Origin: Arachis hypogaea
Lineage: Eukaryota > Streptophyta > Magnoliopsida > Fabales > Fabaceae
Length of the DNA: 64,000 bases
Assembly: GCF_003086295.3 (NCBI RefSeq)
Contig: NC_092045.1
Span: 22,666,890-22,730,889 of the forward strand
Direction of reading: 5' to 3'
The first letter of the stretch is position 1; every line of letters starts with the position of its first letter. Made by a program: the position numbers and the translations under genes. Of the stretch, positions 38,159-49,000 are shown piece after piece. A model generated the notes under the pieces. That model searched no databases, was not told the DNA's origin, and was given only the letters and a program-made list of their open reading frames with translations.

Positions 38159-39283
38159 ATGGCATCCAAGGCCGGAGAAACCTCTAGAAAGAGGAAAGGG
38201 AAGGCAAAAGCTTCCACCTCCGAGTCATGGGAGATGGAAAGATTCATCTCAAGGGTGCATCAAGACCACTTCTATGAAGTTGTGGCCTTGAAGAAGGTGA
38301 TCCCCGAGGTTCCTTTTTCACTCAAAAAGGGTGAATATCCGGAGATCCGACATGAGATCCGAAGAAGAGGTTGGGAAGTTCTTACCAACCCCATTCAACA
38401 AGTCGGAATCTTAATGGTTCAAGAGTTCTATGCCAATGCATGGATCATCAAGAACCATGATCAAAGTGTGAACCCGGATCCAAAGAATCATCTTACTATG
38501 GTTCGGGGGAAATACTTGGATTTTAGTCCGGAAAATGTAAGGTTGGCATTCAACTTGCCCATGATGCAAGGAGATGAACATCCTTACACTAGAAATGTCA
38601 ACTTTGATCAAAGGTTGGACCAAGTCCTCACAGTCATATGTGAAGAGGGCGCCCAATGGAAGAGAGATTCAAGAGGGAAGCCGGTTCAATTGAGAAGGCA
38701 TGACCTCAAACCCGTGGCTAGAGGATGGTTAGAGTTTATCCAATGCTCAATCATTCCCACTAGCAATCGGTCTGAAGTTACTATAGACCGGGCTATCATG
38801 ATTCATAGCATCATGATCGGAGAAGAAATAGAAGTTCATGAGGTTATATCCCAAAAACTTTATAAGGTGGTGGACAAGTCCTCTACCTTGGCAAGGTTAG
38901 CCTTTCCTCATCTCATTTGTCACCACTGTTATTCAGTTGGAGTTGACATAGAGGGAGACATCCCCATTGATAAGGACAAGCCCATCACTAAGAAGAGGAT
39001 GGATCAAACAAGAGACCCCTCTCATCATGAGATCCCTGAGATACCTCAAGGGATGCACTTTCCTCCACAAAACTATTGGGAGCAACTAAACACCTCCCTA
39101 GGAGAATTAAGTTCCAACATGGGACAACTAAGGGTGGAGCACCAAGAACACTCCATCATCCTCCATGAAATTAGAGAAGATCAAAGAATCATGAGAGAGG
39201 AGCAACAAAGACAAGGAAGAGACATTGAGGAGCTCAAGCACTCCATAGGATCTTCAAGAGGAAGAACAAGCCGCCATCACTAA
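38159..39283 (+). CDS. 374-aa plant retrotransposon ORF (putative plant transposon protein)
   Basis: An uninterrupted ORF from ATG 38159 to TAA 39281 in the position an env-like or extra ORF takes in Athila elements. The N-terminus is basic (SRKRKGKAKAST, a likely nuclear signal). A globular part follows with WEVLTNPIQQVGILMVQEFY, VRGKYLDFSPENVRLAFNLP and LARLAFPHLICHHC, a set I associate with the 'putative plant transposon protein' family (PF20167, from memory). The C-terminal 90 residues are Gln/Glu-rich and probably coiled-coil. No signal peptide or membrane segment is seen, so it is not a classic envelope protein. It is intact although gag-protease upstream is broken. Function unknown. 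Confidence 0.8.
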   Translation: MASKAGETSRKRKGKAKASTSESWEMERFISRVHQDHFYEVVALKKVIPEVPFSLKKGEYPEIRHEIRRRGWEVLTNPIQQVGILMVQEFYANAWIIKNHDQSVNPDPKNHLTMVRGKYLDFSPENVRLAFNLPMMQGDEHPYTRNVNFDQRLDQVLTVICEEGAQWKRDSRGKPVQLRRHDLKPVARGWLEFIQCSIIPTSNRSEVTIDRAIMIHSIMIGEEIEVHEVISQKLYKVVDKSSTLARLAFPHLICHHCYSVGVDIEGDIPIDKDKPITKKRMDQTRDPSHHEIPEIPQGMHFPPQNYWEQLNTSLGELSSNMGQLRVEHQEHSIILHEIREDQRIMREEQQRQGRDIEELKHSIGSSRGRTSRHH

Positions 39284-40163
39284 GGTGGACCCGTTCTTTA
39301 ATTTCCTTGTTCTTTATTTTCCTGTTTTTCGAATTTTAGTGCTTATGTTTATCTATGTTTGTGTCTTGTGATCATTAGTGTCTTAGTGTCTATGCCTTAA
39401 AGTTATGAATGTCCTATGAATCCATCACCTTTCTTGAATGAAAAATGTTCTTAATTGAAAAAGAGAAGAATTGCATGAATTTTAAATTTTATAACAGTTT
39501 AATTATTTTGATGTGGTGGCAATATTTTTGTTTTCTGAATGTATGCTTAAACAGTGCATATGTCTTTTGAATTTTTGGTTCATGAATGTTGGCTCTTGAA
39601 AGAATGATGAAAAAGGAGACATGTTACTGAGGATCTGAAAAATCATAAAAATGATTCTTGAAGCAAGAAAAAGCAATGAAAAAAAAAGAAAAGAGAAAAA
39701 CGAAAAAAAGAGATAAAGTTGTGATCCAAGGGCAAAAAGAGTGTGCTTAAGAACCCTGGACACCTCTAATTGGGGACTCTAGCAAAGCTGAGTCACAATC
39801 TGAAAAGGTTCACCTAATTATGTGTCTGTGGCATGTATGTATCCGGTGGTAATACTGGAAGACAGAGTGCTTTGGGCCACAGTCAAGACTCAATAAGTAG
39901 CTATGTTCAAGAATCATCATACTTAACTAGGAGAATCAATAACACTATCTGGATTCTGAGTTCCTAAAGAAGCCAACCATTCTGAATTTCAAAGGATAGA
40001 GTGAGATGCCAAAACTGTTCAGAGGCAAAAAGCTAAAAGCCCCGCTCATCTAATTGATACTGATCTTCATAGATGTTTTTGGAATTCATTGCATATTCTC
40101 TTCTTTTTATCTTATTTGATTTTCAGTTGCTTGAGGACAAGCAACAATTTAAGTTTGGTGTTG

Positions 40164-41783
40164 TGATGAGCGGATAATTTGTACGCTTTTTGGCATTGTT
40201 TTTAGTATGTTTTTAGTATGATCTAGTTAGTTTTTAGTATATTTTTATTAGTTTTTAGTTAAAATTCACTTTTCTGGACTTTACTATGAGTTTGTGTGTT
40301 TTTCTGTGATTTCAGGTATTTTCTGGCTGAAATTGAGGGACCTGAGCAAAAATCTGATTCAGAGACTGAAAAGGACTGCAGATGCTGTTGGATTCTGACC
40401 TCCCTGCACTCGAAGTGGATTTTCTGGAGCTACAGAAGCCCAATTGGCGCGCTCTCAACGGCGTTGGAAAGTAGACATCCTGGGCTTTCCAGCAATATAT
40501 GATAGTCCATACTTTGCCCAAGATTTGATGGCCCAAACCGGCGTTCAAATTCACCCTCAGAAATCCCAGCGTTAAACGCCGGAACTGGCACCAAAATGGG
40601 AGTTAAACGCCCAAACTGGCATAAAAGCTGGCGTTTAACTCCAAGAAGAGTCTCTACACGAAAATGCTTCAATGCTCAGCCCAAGCACACACCAAGTGGG
40701 CCCGGAAGTGGATTTTTATGTCATTTACTCATCTCTGTACACCCTAGGCTACTAGTTTTCTATAAGTAGGACATTATACTATTGTATTATCATCTTGGTT
40801 CTTCTGGTTCCCTCTCTGGGGCCGAGGCCAATGATCACACTATCACTTATGTATTTTCAACGGTGGAGTTTCTACACACCATAGATTAAGGTGTGGAGCT
40901 CTGCTGTACCTCGAGTATTAATGCAATTACTATTGTTCTTCTATTCAATTCCGCTTGTTCTTGTTCTAAGATATCACTTGTTCTTCAACTTGATGAATGT
41001 GATGATCTGTGACACTCATCATCATTCTCACCTATGAACGTGTGACTGACAACCACCTCCATTCTACCTTCGATTGGGTGAATATCTCTTGGATTCCTGA
41101 TACACGATGCATGGTTGATTGCCTGACAACCGAGTGCTCGCCTGACAAACGAGCCAGCCATTCCGTGAGATCAGAGTCTTCGTGGTATAGGCTAGAACTG
41201 ATGGCGGCATTCAAGAGAATCCGGAAGGTCTAACCTTGTCTGTGGTATTCTGAGTAGGATTCAATGACTGAATGACTGTGACGTGCTTCAAACTCCTGAG
41301 GGCGGGGCGTTAGTGACAGACGCAAAAGAATCACAGGATTCTATTCCGGCCTGATCGAGAACCGACAGATGGATAGCCGTGCCGTGACAGGGTGCGTTGA
41401 ACATTTCCACTGAGAGGATGGGAGGTAGCCACTGACAACGGTGAAACCCTTGCTTAAGCTTGCCATGGAAAGGAGTAGGAAGGATTGGATGAAGACAGTA
41501 GGAAAGCAGAGAGACGGAAGGGACAAGCATCTTCATACGCTTATCTGAAATTCCTACCAATGAATTACATAAGTATCTCTATCTTTATCTTTATGTTTCA
41601 TTCGTTTATCACCATACCCATTTGAGTTTGCTTGACTAAGATTTACAAGGTGACCATAGCTTGCTTCATACCAACAATCTCTGTTGGATCGACCCTTACT
41701 CGCGTAAGGTTTATTACTTGGACGACCCAGTACACTTGCTGGTTAGTTGTGCGAAGTTGTAGTGATTACAATTTCGTCCACCA
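40164..41783 (+). repeat. 3' LTR of element 1
   Basis: 1620 bp, TGATGAGCGG...TTCGTCCACCA, about 40 bp longer than the 5' LTR because of two insertions (near 40239 and 41124). It is preceded by AAGTTTGGTGTTG rather than a pure purine tract. Confidence 0.93.
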
Positions 41784-42094
41784 CCACCGTTTGCATTGTT
41801 ATTGTTCTCGTCGCCCAAAACGACAGCATGGTTTACGCCGCTAGTTTCCTTGGAGGGGCTCTTACCGTAGGTCCAATAATACTCCTTATACTTGGACTTG
41901 ATCTCTTCCATTAGAGCCCAGTAGTGCCTTCTGTAGCACCGTCTGAGTTGCCTCGTTCGGCAGAGCCGACGCGCGGTTACTTCGCGTTTGCTCAGCACGA
42001 GCATTTTGGCAAAAATTGTGTCGTTTTCAGCTCCGTCCAGGGTCATAGGAGGAGGAGGAGGTGGCGGTGGCAGTGGCGGTGGAAACTCGTCCAT
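41784..42094 (-). CDS. Proximal part of exon 1 of the zf-C3HC3H gene
   Basis: Contains the start codon (42094) and encodes the proline run, a basic helix (RRLCRTRQLRRCYRRHYWALM) and the linker up to NNNNANGG. Reading on into the LTR would add an unrelated tail. 41784-41788 (CCACC) is the right target duplication. Confidence 0.82.
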
Positions 42095-42493
42095 GGGTGG
42101 TGGTAGCGGTGGGGTATAAAAAATTATATTATTATACGGAAAAGCTCTGCATACAAGTCATTAGGGCTTGTATGGTTTACAAGTTCATTAAACAATAAAA
42201 TCAAAATACGCGCTGCTCCACGTACGTTGATTACACGCGCTATATAACATCCCGCGTATATCTAACTACCAAATTTAAAATATTGTTTCCTTCTTCGTTA
42301 TCATATTTTGAGATTTGGTTGTTCTTCTTCTCGCGCGTCTTCCCTCCTTCTTCTCCATCGTTCTTTTCCTCTCCTTTTCTCACTGGTATGTTCTTCGTTT
42401 ACGTTACTTTTTTCTCTCTCTGCAACTCGAGCTTCGTTTTCTATTTTGATTTGTTGTTTTCTGAAATCAAAGTTTGAACTCGTTTTGAAGATA

Positions 42494-45400
42494 ATGGATC
42501 ATTCAAATGAAGATTGTCAGCTGAATCCAGGCGAAGTGGATTATGAATTTGAATCTAACGAAGTTCCTGAGGTTTGATTTACATAGGATTAGTATGAATT
42601 TTCTTTCAGTAATTTGTATAGCATTGTGTAGTTGAAAAATTGCTGAACATTGATTGTGAAAGTAACACGTTAACATGAATCTGTCGATTCAATGTATTAG
42701 TTGTGATTAATTACCTGGAATTTATAGCAGAAGTTCGGGTGTAGATCAATTCTTCTTTGGGTGTATTTTAGCTAGAAGTGTGGGTGTATCTACACTTTAC
42801 TGGTTTTTTGTTATTTTAATTGAGTTGTTGTTGTTCAGGTGTATTATATCAGACATGATTGGTGTGTTTTTAGTTTTTGACATGGTGTATTCTGCAGCCT
42901 GTGTATTTACAGTTTATGGCTTTATAGGTCATTCTGTAGTTGAGTTGTTGCGGTTCGGGTGTATCATATTAGACATGATTGGGTGTATTTGAATCATATC
43001 TATGGGTGTATTCACAGTTTTGACACGGTGTATTGTGCAGCCTCTCTCGGTTGTTGATGACGAGCTTGTTCCGAAGGTCGGAATGACCTTTACCACCCTT
43101 GAAGATGCTGGAAAATTTTACAGGAACTACGCCAAGGCTGCAGGTTTCTCTACAAGAGTTCGGTGCACAAATAGGAAGGAAAACGAGATTAAGAATCAAC
43201 TGATTACATGTAGCAGAGAGGGAAAATGGAAATCTAAAATATCTACGACCGAGAAGACCAATCCGACAGCCAATTTAAACTGTCCTGCAAGAATTTATAT
43301 ACACACATTGAAGGATGTCGGTGCTTGGATCATTTCAAAGGTTGTGCTGGATCATTCACACCCCTGCTGTCCAAGCAAAGCAGAGATGCTCAAACAGCAT
43401 AGGGAACTATGCATGTCCATTCGTCGTACGATAGAGAATAATGAGGAGGCCGGTATCAGACCAAGCAAAACCTACCAATCATTTGTTGCGGCTGCCGGGG
43501 GTCACCGCAAGTTAAATTTTATCGAAAAGGACGAGAGGAATTACATTACTAGGGAAGTGCGGAATGTTTCCGAACAAGAAGATGCAAAGGAATTCGGGAA
43601 ATATTTCTTAAGAATGAAAGAGAAGAATCCGAATTTCTTTTTTGAGCTCGAACTCGAGGAGGATCAATCGATTAAGCTGGCTTTTTGGGCCGATGCAAGA
43701 AGCAGAGCCGCCTTTGAGTATTTCAGAGACGTCATTTCATTCGACACCACCTACAATACAAACAGGTAACAAACTGTCCTTGTTTATGATGCTAAATTAA
43801 TTTATTTTTACGAATCCGCAGTAGAGGTGTATATTGGCTATTTCATTGGGTGTATTCTAAGCATTTGTTGGGGTGTACCTAATGATTTTGCATTCTGGAC
43901 CATGGTAATTTGTTTTAGGTATAATTTGGTTTGTGGTTCTTTTGTCGGGGTGAATCACCACGGTCAGTCAACACTTCTCGGATGCTCTTTGATGAAGAAC
44001 GAAGAAATTAAATCATTCAGATGGTTATTTCAACGCTGGCTTCGTTGCATGGGAGGAAACGCTCCGAAAGGGTTTCTCACCGATCAGTGCGCATCAATGA
44101 AAAGGGCTTTAGAGGCCTGTATGCCAACAACAGTTCACCGCTGGTGTATTTGGCACATCGTGAAGAAGATTCCAAGCAAATTAAACGGGTACAAGAGACA
44201 TGCCGATATCGAACAAGAAATGAGCCTTGTTGTTTGGAACTCTCATAGCAAAGACTCATTCGATAGGAATTGGAACGATTTTCTGCTGAATTTTGGTCTT
44301 GCGGACAACAAGTGGCTTTCAGGTAATGTGTTTTTAAAATCTGCAGCAAAGGTGTAAATTGTATGTTCTCTCGGGTGTATTTTACAGTCTGTGTTTGGGT
44401 GTATTATGCAGATCTGTACGAAGACCGTCACATATGGGTTCCTATCTATCTAGATCACCACTTCTGGGCAGGGATGAGAAGCACACAAAGGAGCGAGAGC
44501 ATGCATTCATTTTTTAACAAGTACATCACCCGGAACATCTCGCTTATTCAGTTCGTCAAACAATACGATAATTGCCTCGGAAGTAGGGAGCAAGCAGAGA
44601 GAGAATCAGATGCTGCAGATTTTCATACGGTCATACCGTGTGCAACCAAATCCCCCATTGAAGCTCAGTTTCAAGATGCGTACACTCACGGAAAGTTTAG
44701 GGAAGTCCAAGCGCAATTCAGAGGAAAGGCGAATTGTATCACCAGATTAAAGAATTCCGCTCTAGGCTATTCAATATACGAAGTCGGAGAACAAGTTTCC
44801 AGCTTAATATTTAACAAGTTCGCAGTTACCTACGACTCAGTTGCAGCTGAGGTAAAATGCCAATCTTTATTATTCGAGTCGAGAGGGATACTGTGCCGTC
44901 ACGCACTAAGCGTGTTAAGCTTCGAACAAGTAAGCCAAGTGTCCCTTAGATATATACTAGAACGATGGAGTAAGAAGGTAAAGAGGCGACACACACACAT
45001 CAAGAGCAGCCACGACGAGCCACTAATGGAGCCAAGAAGCAAGAGGTTCGACCAATTGGTTTTTCGTTCGCAAAATATTTACGAATTTACCTCTGAATCA
45101 GAGAAGCTGACTGCAATTCCGCACCGTGCGTACGATAACGTCATGGCCGAGATGGAAGCATTAAAAGCCAAAAGGAAGGGAACATCTTCTTTATCCCACG
45201 AAGACGCCAACTTAGAATCTGTTAACGAGCTTCAAAGCCCGCCAAGGATTCGAACAAGAGGACGTCCAAAAAATAGGCTACGTTCAAAGTTGGAGAAACA
45301 GATTGCAAATGCCACAAAGAAGAAGAAGACGAAAGGTTTAAGCGAGGTAAAAGTAATGTTCTTTAAATTTGTGGCGATTGAGTTTATTTTTCTCGTTAAT

Positions 45401-45548
45401 AGTTTAGCTAATGTGTGAGTGTTATATTCAGATAAACCTGTTTGATGCTGCATCAGCGGCGCATTCAAATTCCAGCCAATATCAAGGACACGTTATGAAT
45501 TATCAGTTCAGGGTACCAGCAGCAGGGGATAACTCTTTGGGTGTATAG
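42494..45548 (+). CDS. FAR1-related (FRS-type) MULE transposase, five exons, intact
   Basis: Exons 42494-42571, 43041-43765, 43919-44322, 44412-45346 and 45432-45548, all GT-AG; the phases join to a continuous 752-aa protein. Residues about 40-130 form the FAR1 DNA-binding domain (AGKFYRNYAKAAGFSTRVRC ... CPARIYI ... VLDHSHPC). A MULE transposase core follows: first Asp in VISFDTTYNTN, second in FLTDQCASMKRA, Glu in STQRSESMHSFFN, plus VHRWCIWHI. The SWIM zinc finger reads VKCQSLLFESRGILCRHAL: the second Cys of the usual C-x-C is Ser. The tail is basic (GRPKNRLRSKLEKQ, KKKKTK). The stop TAG lies inside a GGGTGTA repeat. Either an active transposase or an FHY3/FAR1-like factor. Confidence 0.88.
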
Positions 45549-45802
45549 TTTTATAGAATATGGGTGTAAAAGCACTGTTCTTTTGGGTGTATTTTTGTTA
45601 ATTCACAATTTACATATAGACACATATATAGATACATATAGAACAAAAGCTATAAAAATTCGCAGGTTATGGGTGTATATTTCATTTGATATTTTTCTTC
45701 ATATTTTAGTACATGTAATTCATACATTTTGAATACAGCACAGACAGTTGGGTGTATATTTTATGAAATCTTGGGTGTATTATTAAACTTGCGTTGGGTG
45801 TA
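42737..45802 (+). repeat. GGGTGTAT core repeats, 22-24 bp spacing, sense to FAR1 gene
   Basis: Cores (some with one mismatch) start at 42737, 42759, 42782; 42837, 42860, 42883; 42957, 42981, 43004, 43026; 43825, 43848, 43871; 44350, 44373, 44397; 45539, 45562, 45585; 45671; 45750, 45773, 45796. Within clusters the spacing is 22-24 bp, mostly 23. Clusters fill introns 1-3 and the region after the stop. The last unit in introns 1 and 3 runs straight into the splice acceptor (TATTGTGCAG, TATTATGCAG). Confidence 0.9.
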
Positions 45803-46014
45803 ACCGTTTATGATTTGCGTTTATATATGCCTTGATTTTTTCTTTATATTTTACCACCTGTAATACAGCTTTTGAATACATCACAGACAGTTTACCAGCA
45901 CAGATAGTTTAACTATGGGAAAAAATATACATGGAATAGAAGTTGTTGATAAATGGCAAATATTTACATCATTTGTTCAATTTACAAACTACCCAGCAGT
46001 TGGATTACCCAGTT

Positions 46015-49000
46015 TCTATATCAGCAGAATTAATCTGACAAAACGGACTCAATAATACAGAGGATGGCTTCAACAGCCTTATAGCACTACTCTCTCTAAT
46101 TGCCCGATCTCTCTGTTTATTCATCTCACTGAATAGTATCCGAGAAGCATACTCCACTCTATAGTGGTCCACCTCCTCGTAAAATTAAAAAGTATATTCT
46201 GCTTAAACAGCAATATTAATTCAGTAAAGTAATAGAGAGTTATATAGTTCTAAAGACAGTTACCTGTGGCCAATTATCCCATTCATACTTCCCCTTTTGA
46301 TGTTTTCCGGCTCAATTAACTCAAGCCACTTCATAACGTAGATAGCGCAGTCATAGCTGAAAACGAAGAAAATAAATTACAAATCTCATTTAGGAAAGTT
46401 TAATGTTCAGAGTCACAAATTTATACCTTGTTTTTTGGCCTGATATTTTAACATATGATGCTTTAATTTTCTTCTCGTTCTCCCCTTTCTCCAGAGGTTC
46501 CCCGCCGGCATATGTTATCAATCTTGAAAATACATATCCCTTAAATACCAAAACAAATTAGTAATACACCCGAATGAATGGACAAGATACACCCAACTGA
46601 ATGGACAATATACACCCAACACAACTAACAAAATAGACCTATCTATTAAAGTAAAGAAGACAGAGGCAACTTACAGTGAATTTATTAATGTCCTTTCTCT
46701 CATTGCTTGGAGCTTTTTTGTGTAGCGGGTCAAGTATTTGACATTTCCGCTTTGTTGTATTTATCAGCCATAACCACCAATGCCCCGAGTGGCAAATAGG
46801 AGCAAAAATCTGAAGGATTGCCACATTTCAATAGTGTGTTATTTTATTTGGCATATAAGTAAATAAGCGTACTAACAAATTTAGCAAACGAAAACTTACA
46901 TATGGATGCGAAGTTAATTTTTTTCTATTTATGAAGGGAATGAAACTTGGGTAGGCTTCCACCGTGAATTCCTTTTTCGTTTTCGGTGATATGAATTCCC
47001 CCTTTGGGTGATCCGAAAGTGCCATGCTCTGCAAGAATTGCGAAACAAGAAATGAAATACTGAAAATACACAACTTACACCCAATCGAACCTAAAAAATA
47101 CACCCAAATCAATACAGAAAATACACCCAAAGTTCGTAGAAGTAACACTTACCATAATATCGGGGGGGAGACAGTATATTTGTTCCTGAAACCTCTTTTC
47201 ATTTTTCTGGTTGAGGATGAGGCAGATGGCAGATACAATCTAGAAATATATGCCGAAATCAATTTTACATTAATAAACATTGCAGTTGACTTTGGTGTAA
47301 AAACATTAATGTTATTCTAATATTACCTGAGATTCTATATCACTTTTTGCCTGGAGGGATGCAAGGTGCATTCTGATCAAAATGTATTCTCCTTGGCCAA
47401 TCAGAGTGCATATCTCCTCATACTCATTAGTATTGCCATCTGCATCTTCCTTCAGTCTTGTCCCCCAGATGTAGCACTTTTGTTTCATATCATCTGGAAT
47501 TTGATTTATTCCCCCAGGAGTTTCAAACTTTGTAGAACTTTCTCCCCCAGTCTCCCTCTGAATTTGTGGACTTTCGTTTTTCCCCTTCGCCGCACTGCTT
47601 GCTAATTTTTGGACCAAATCGTCTAATTGTTCTAGCAAATTTGCAGTTTCTGGAGATTTTTCCCTTTCTGTCTCCTGCGTTGACGCCCCCTCCTGGCTTG
47701 AATCAGTCAATCCAAGGCTGAATGATGGCATCCCCGGATCTGTTTTAGGAACATAGGTTGCTGTCTGTGCCATCATCAACAGGGCAGCAGCGTCTTCTGC
47801 GGCTGGATGACTGCGTCATGATGTATAAGAATAAGAGTAAGAATAAGAATATTCGGATGATAAGCAAAGATTGATTTTAGTCTGATGAACTTACATTTTA
47901 GTTGGAGCTGGGGGAAGCATGGATGTGGTTTCTTGAAGTTGTTTGGGGGGTTCAGGAGTGCTGCACAGTTACACAAAATTAATCATGGCGTAAAAAAAAT
48001 TGATCAGGAACAATATACACCCAAACTGTTAGCAAATATACACCCAAACTCTAAACAAATATACACCCAATACTATTTCTTACGTTTCTGTAGTCCCTTC
48101 AATCCGTAGCATAGGGGTTGGTTCAAAATCTGTCTCAGTGGTTGTTTGGGATGCCGGCACAAAAACCTGGATCGGGACTCTAAACAAGAAGAAAAATGAA
48201 AGGTTAACAACGTATTTGAAAATAATAAGGTTATAAGGTTGAAATATTCTTGGAAAACTCACACTGCAAGCGCTTCCGACGGTGTTTGTTCCCTCACAAC
48301 CATCATATTCGAATCAGTCGGAATCAACCTAAAATACACCCAAAGAAGGTCAAAAAATACACCCGAACAATTCAAAAAGAAGACAGGCTTTGTTTTTTGA
48401 GAACTTACATACTTGCAGTTTTTGCTTTTTTTTGCTGCCTTTTTTTTCTTGAATAAAATAATAAAGGGCTTTTTTTTCTAAAAAAAATATATACAGAATT
48501 AGAAATAGAAGGTAATAGAAGAACAAAAGTAACGGTTATTTGAAAGAGAAATTACATGCTCTGTGATGGCTGGTTTACACTACTCTGTTCTGTGCGTCCT
48601 TGAGAGTAAGGATCATCACTTCCCAAGTTCACAGCCGGTAGTCTAAACAGATTTTATGTTATTCAGACAAAATAAGATACAGGTATAAAATACACCCAAA
48701 TGAATGCACAAGATACAACCAACCGAATGGACAATATACACCCAACAAAACAAACGAAATATCCCAACTTAGTAAACAACATACACCCAACTTGATCCAC
48801 AAAATACACCCAAATGGTTCCACAAAATGCATCCAAATCATGATAACAAGATTTTATTAAATAATAAAGCTTCTTACGTTTTAGAGGACACATAGCGACC
48901 TTCTGTCGATCGTAGGTCAGCTTGGTTCTCCCTGCGAAACAAGATACAATTATTACCAAACAAAACACACCAAAATCTTAAATACACAACCCAGCAAGAC

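Larger units (their letters stand above)
31705..41783 (+). mobile_element. Athila-type non-autonomous LTR retrotransposon (element 1)
   Basis: A 10,079-bp element with LTRs at 31705-33284 and 40164-41783, a primer-binding site, Athila-type gag and retropepsin (34946-37280) and a separate 374-codon ORF (38159-39283). No reverse transcriptase, RNase H or integrase is found anywhere, so it must depend on a partner element. Flanks are CCGCC (left) and CCACC (right), a 5-bp duplication with one mismatch. By eye the LTRs differ at about ten positions plus two roughly 20-bp indels, implying a recent insertion. It resembles peanut FIDEL/Feral-type elements from memory, but the name is not confirmed. 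It disrupts exon 1 of the zf-C3HC3H gene, in the antisense orientation to that gene. Confidence 0.93.
29485..42094 (-). pseudogene. zf-C3HC3H (INO80-D/KANSL2-like) host gene, split by retrotransposon
   Basis: The only non-transposon gene I recognise. Read on the minus strand it has exon 1 in two pieces (42094-41784 and 31699-31529, the target duplication counted once), an intron (31528-29735, GT-AG) and exon 2 (29734-29485, stop TAA). The pieces total 732 nt, exactly 243 codons plus stop, with the frame kept across the insertion and the splice. The N-terminus is a poly-Pro stretch (MDEFPPPLPPPP), then a basic helix (RRLCRTRQLRRCYRRHYWAL) and an Asn/Gly linker holding the insertion. A Cys/His-rich domain follows (CAFGGCKIKAMALTRYCHAH, CRTV...; exon 2 YCNKPVLRSVVPATCTTH), matching the zf-C3HC3H domain of INO80 subunit D and KANSL2, chromatin-complex proteins. 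With a 10-kb insert in exon 1 normal protein is unlikely. Family by motif recall only. Confidence 0.82.

Noticed and set aside
38159..39283. Envelope protein of a plant retrovirus-like element
   Set aside because: The position fits, but the protein has no signal peptide or membrane segment, so I call it only a retrotransposon ORF of unknown function.
42737..48834. GGGTGTAT repeats as telomeric repeats
   Set aside because: Plant telomere repeats are TTTAGGG; here the period is 23 bp with variable linkers in introns.
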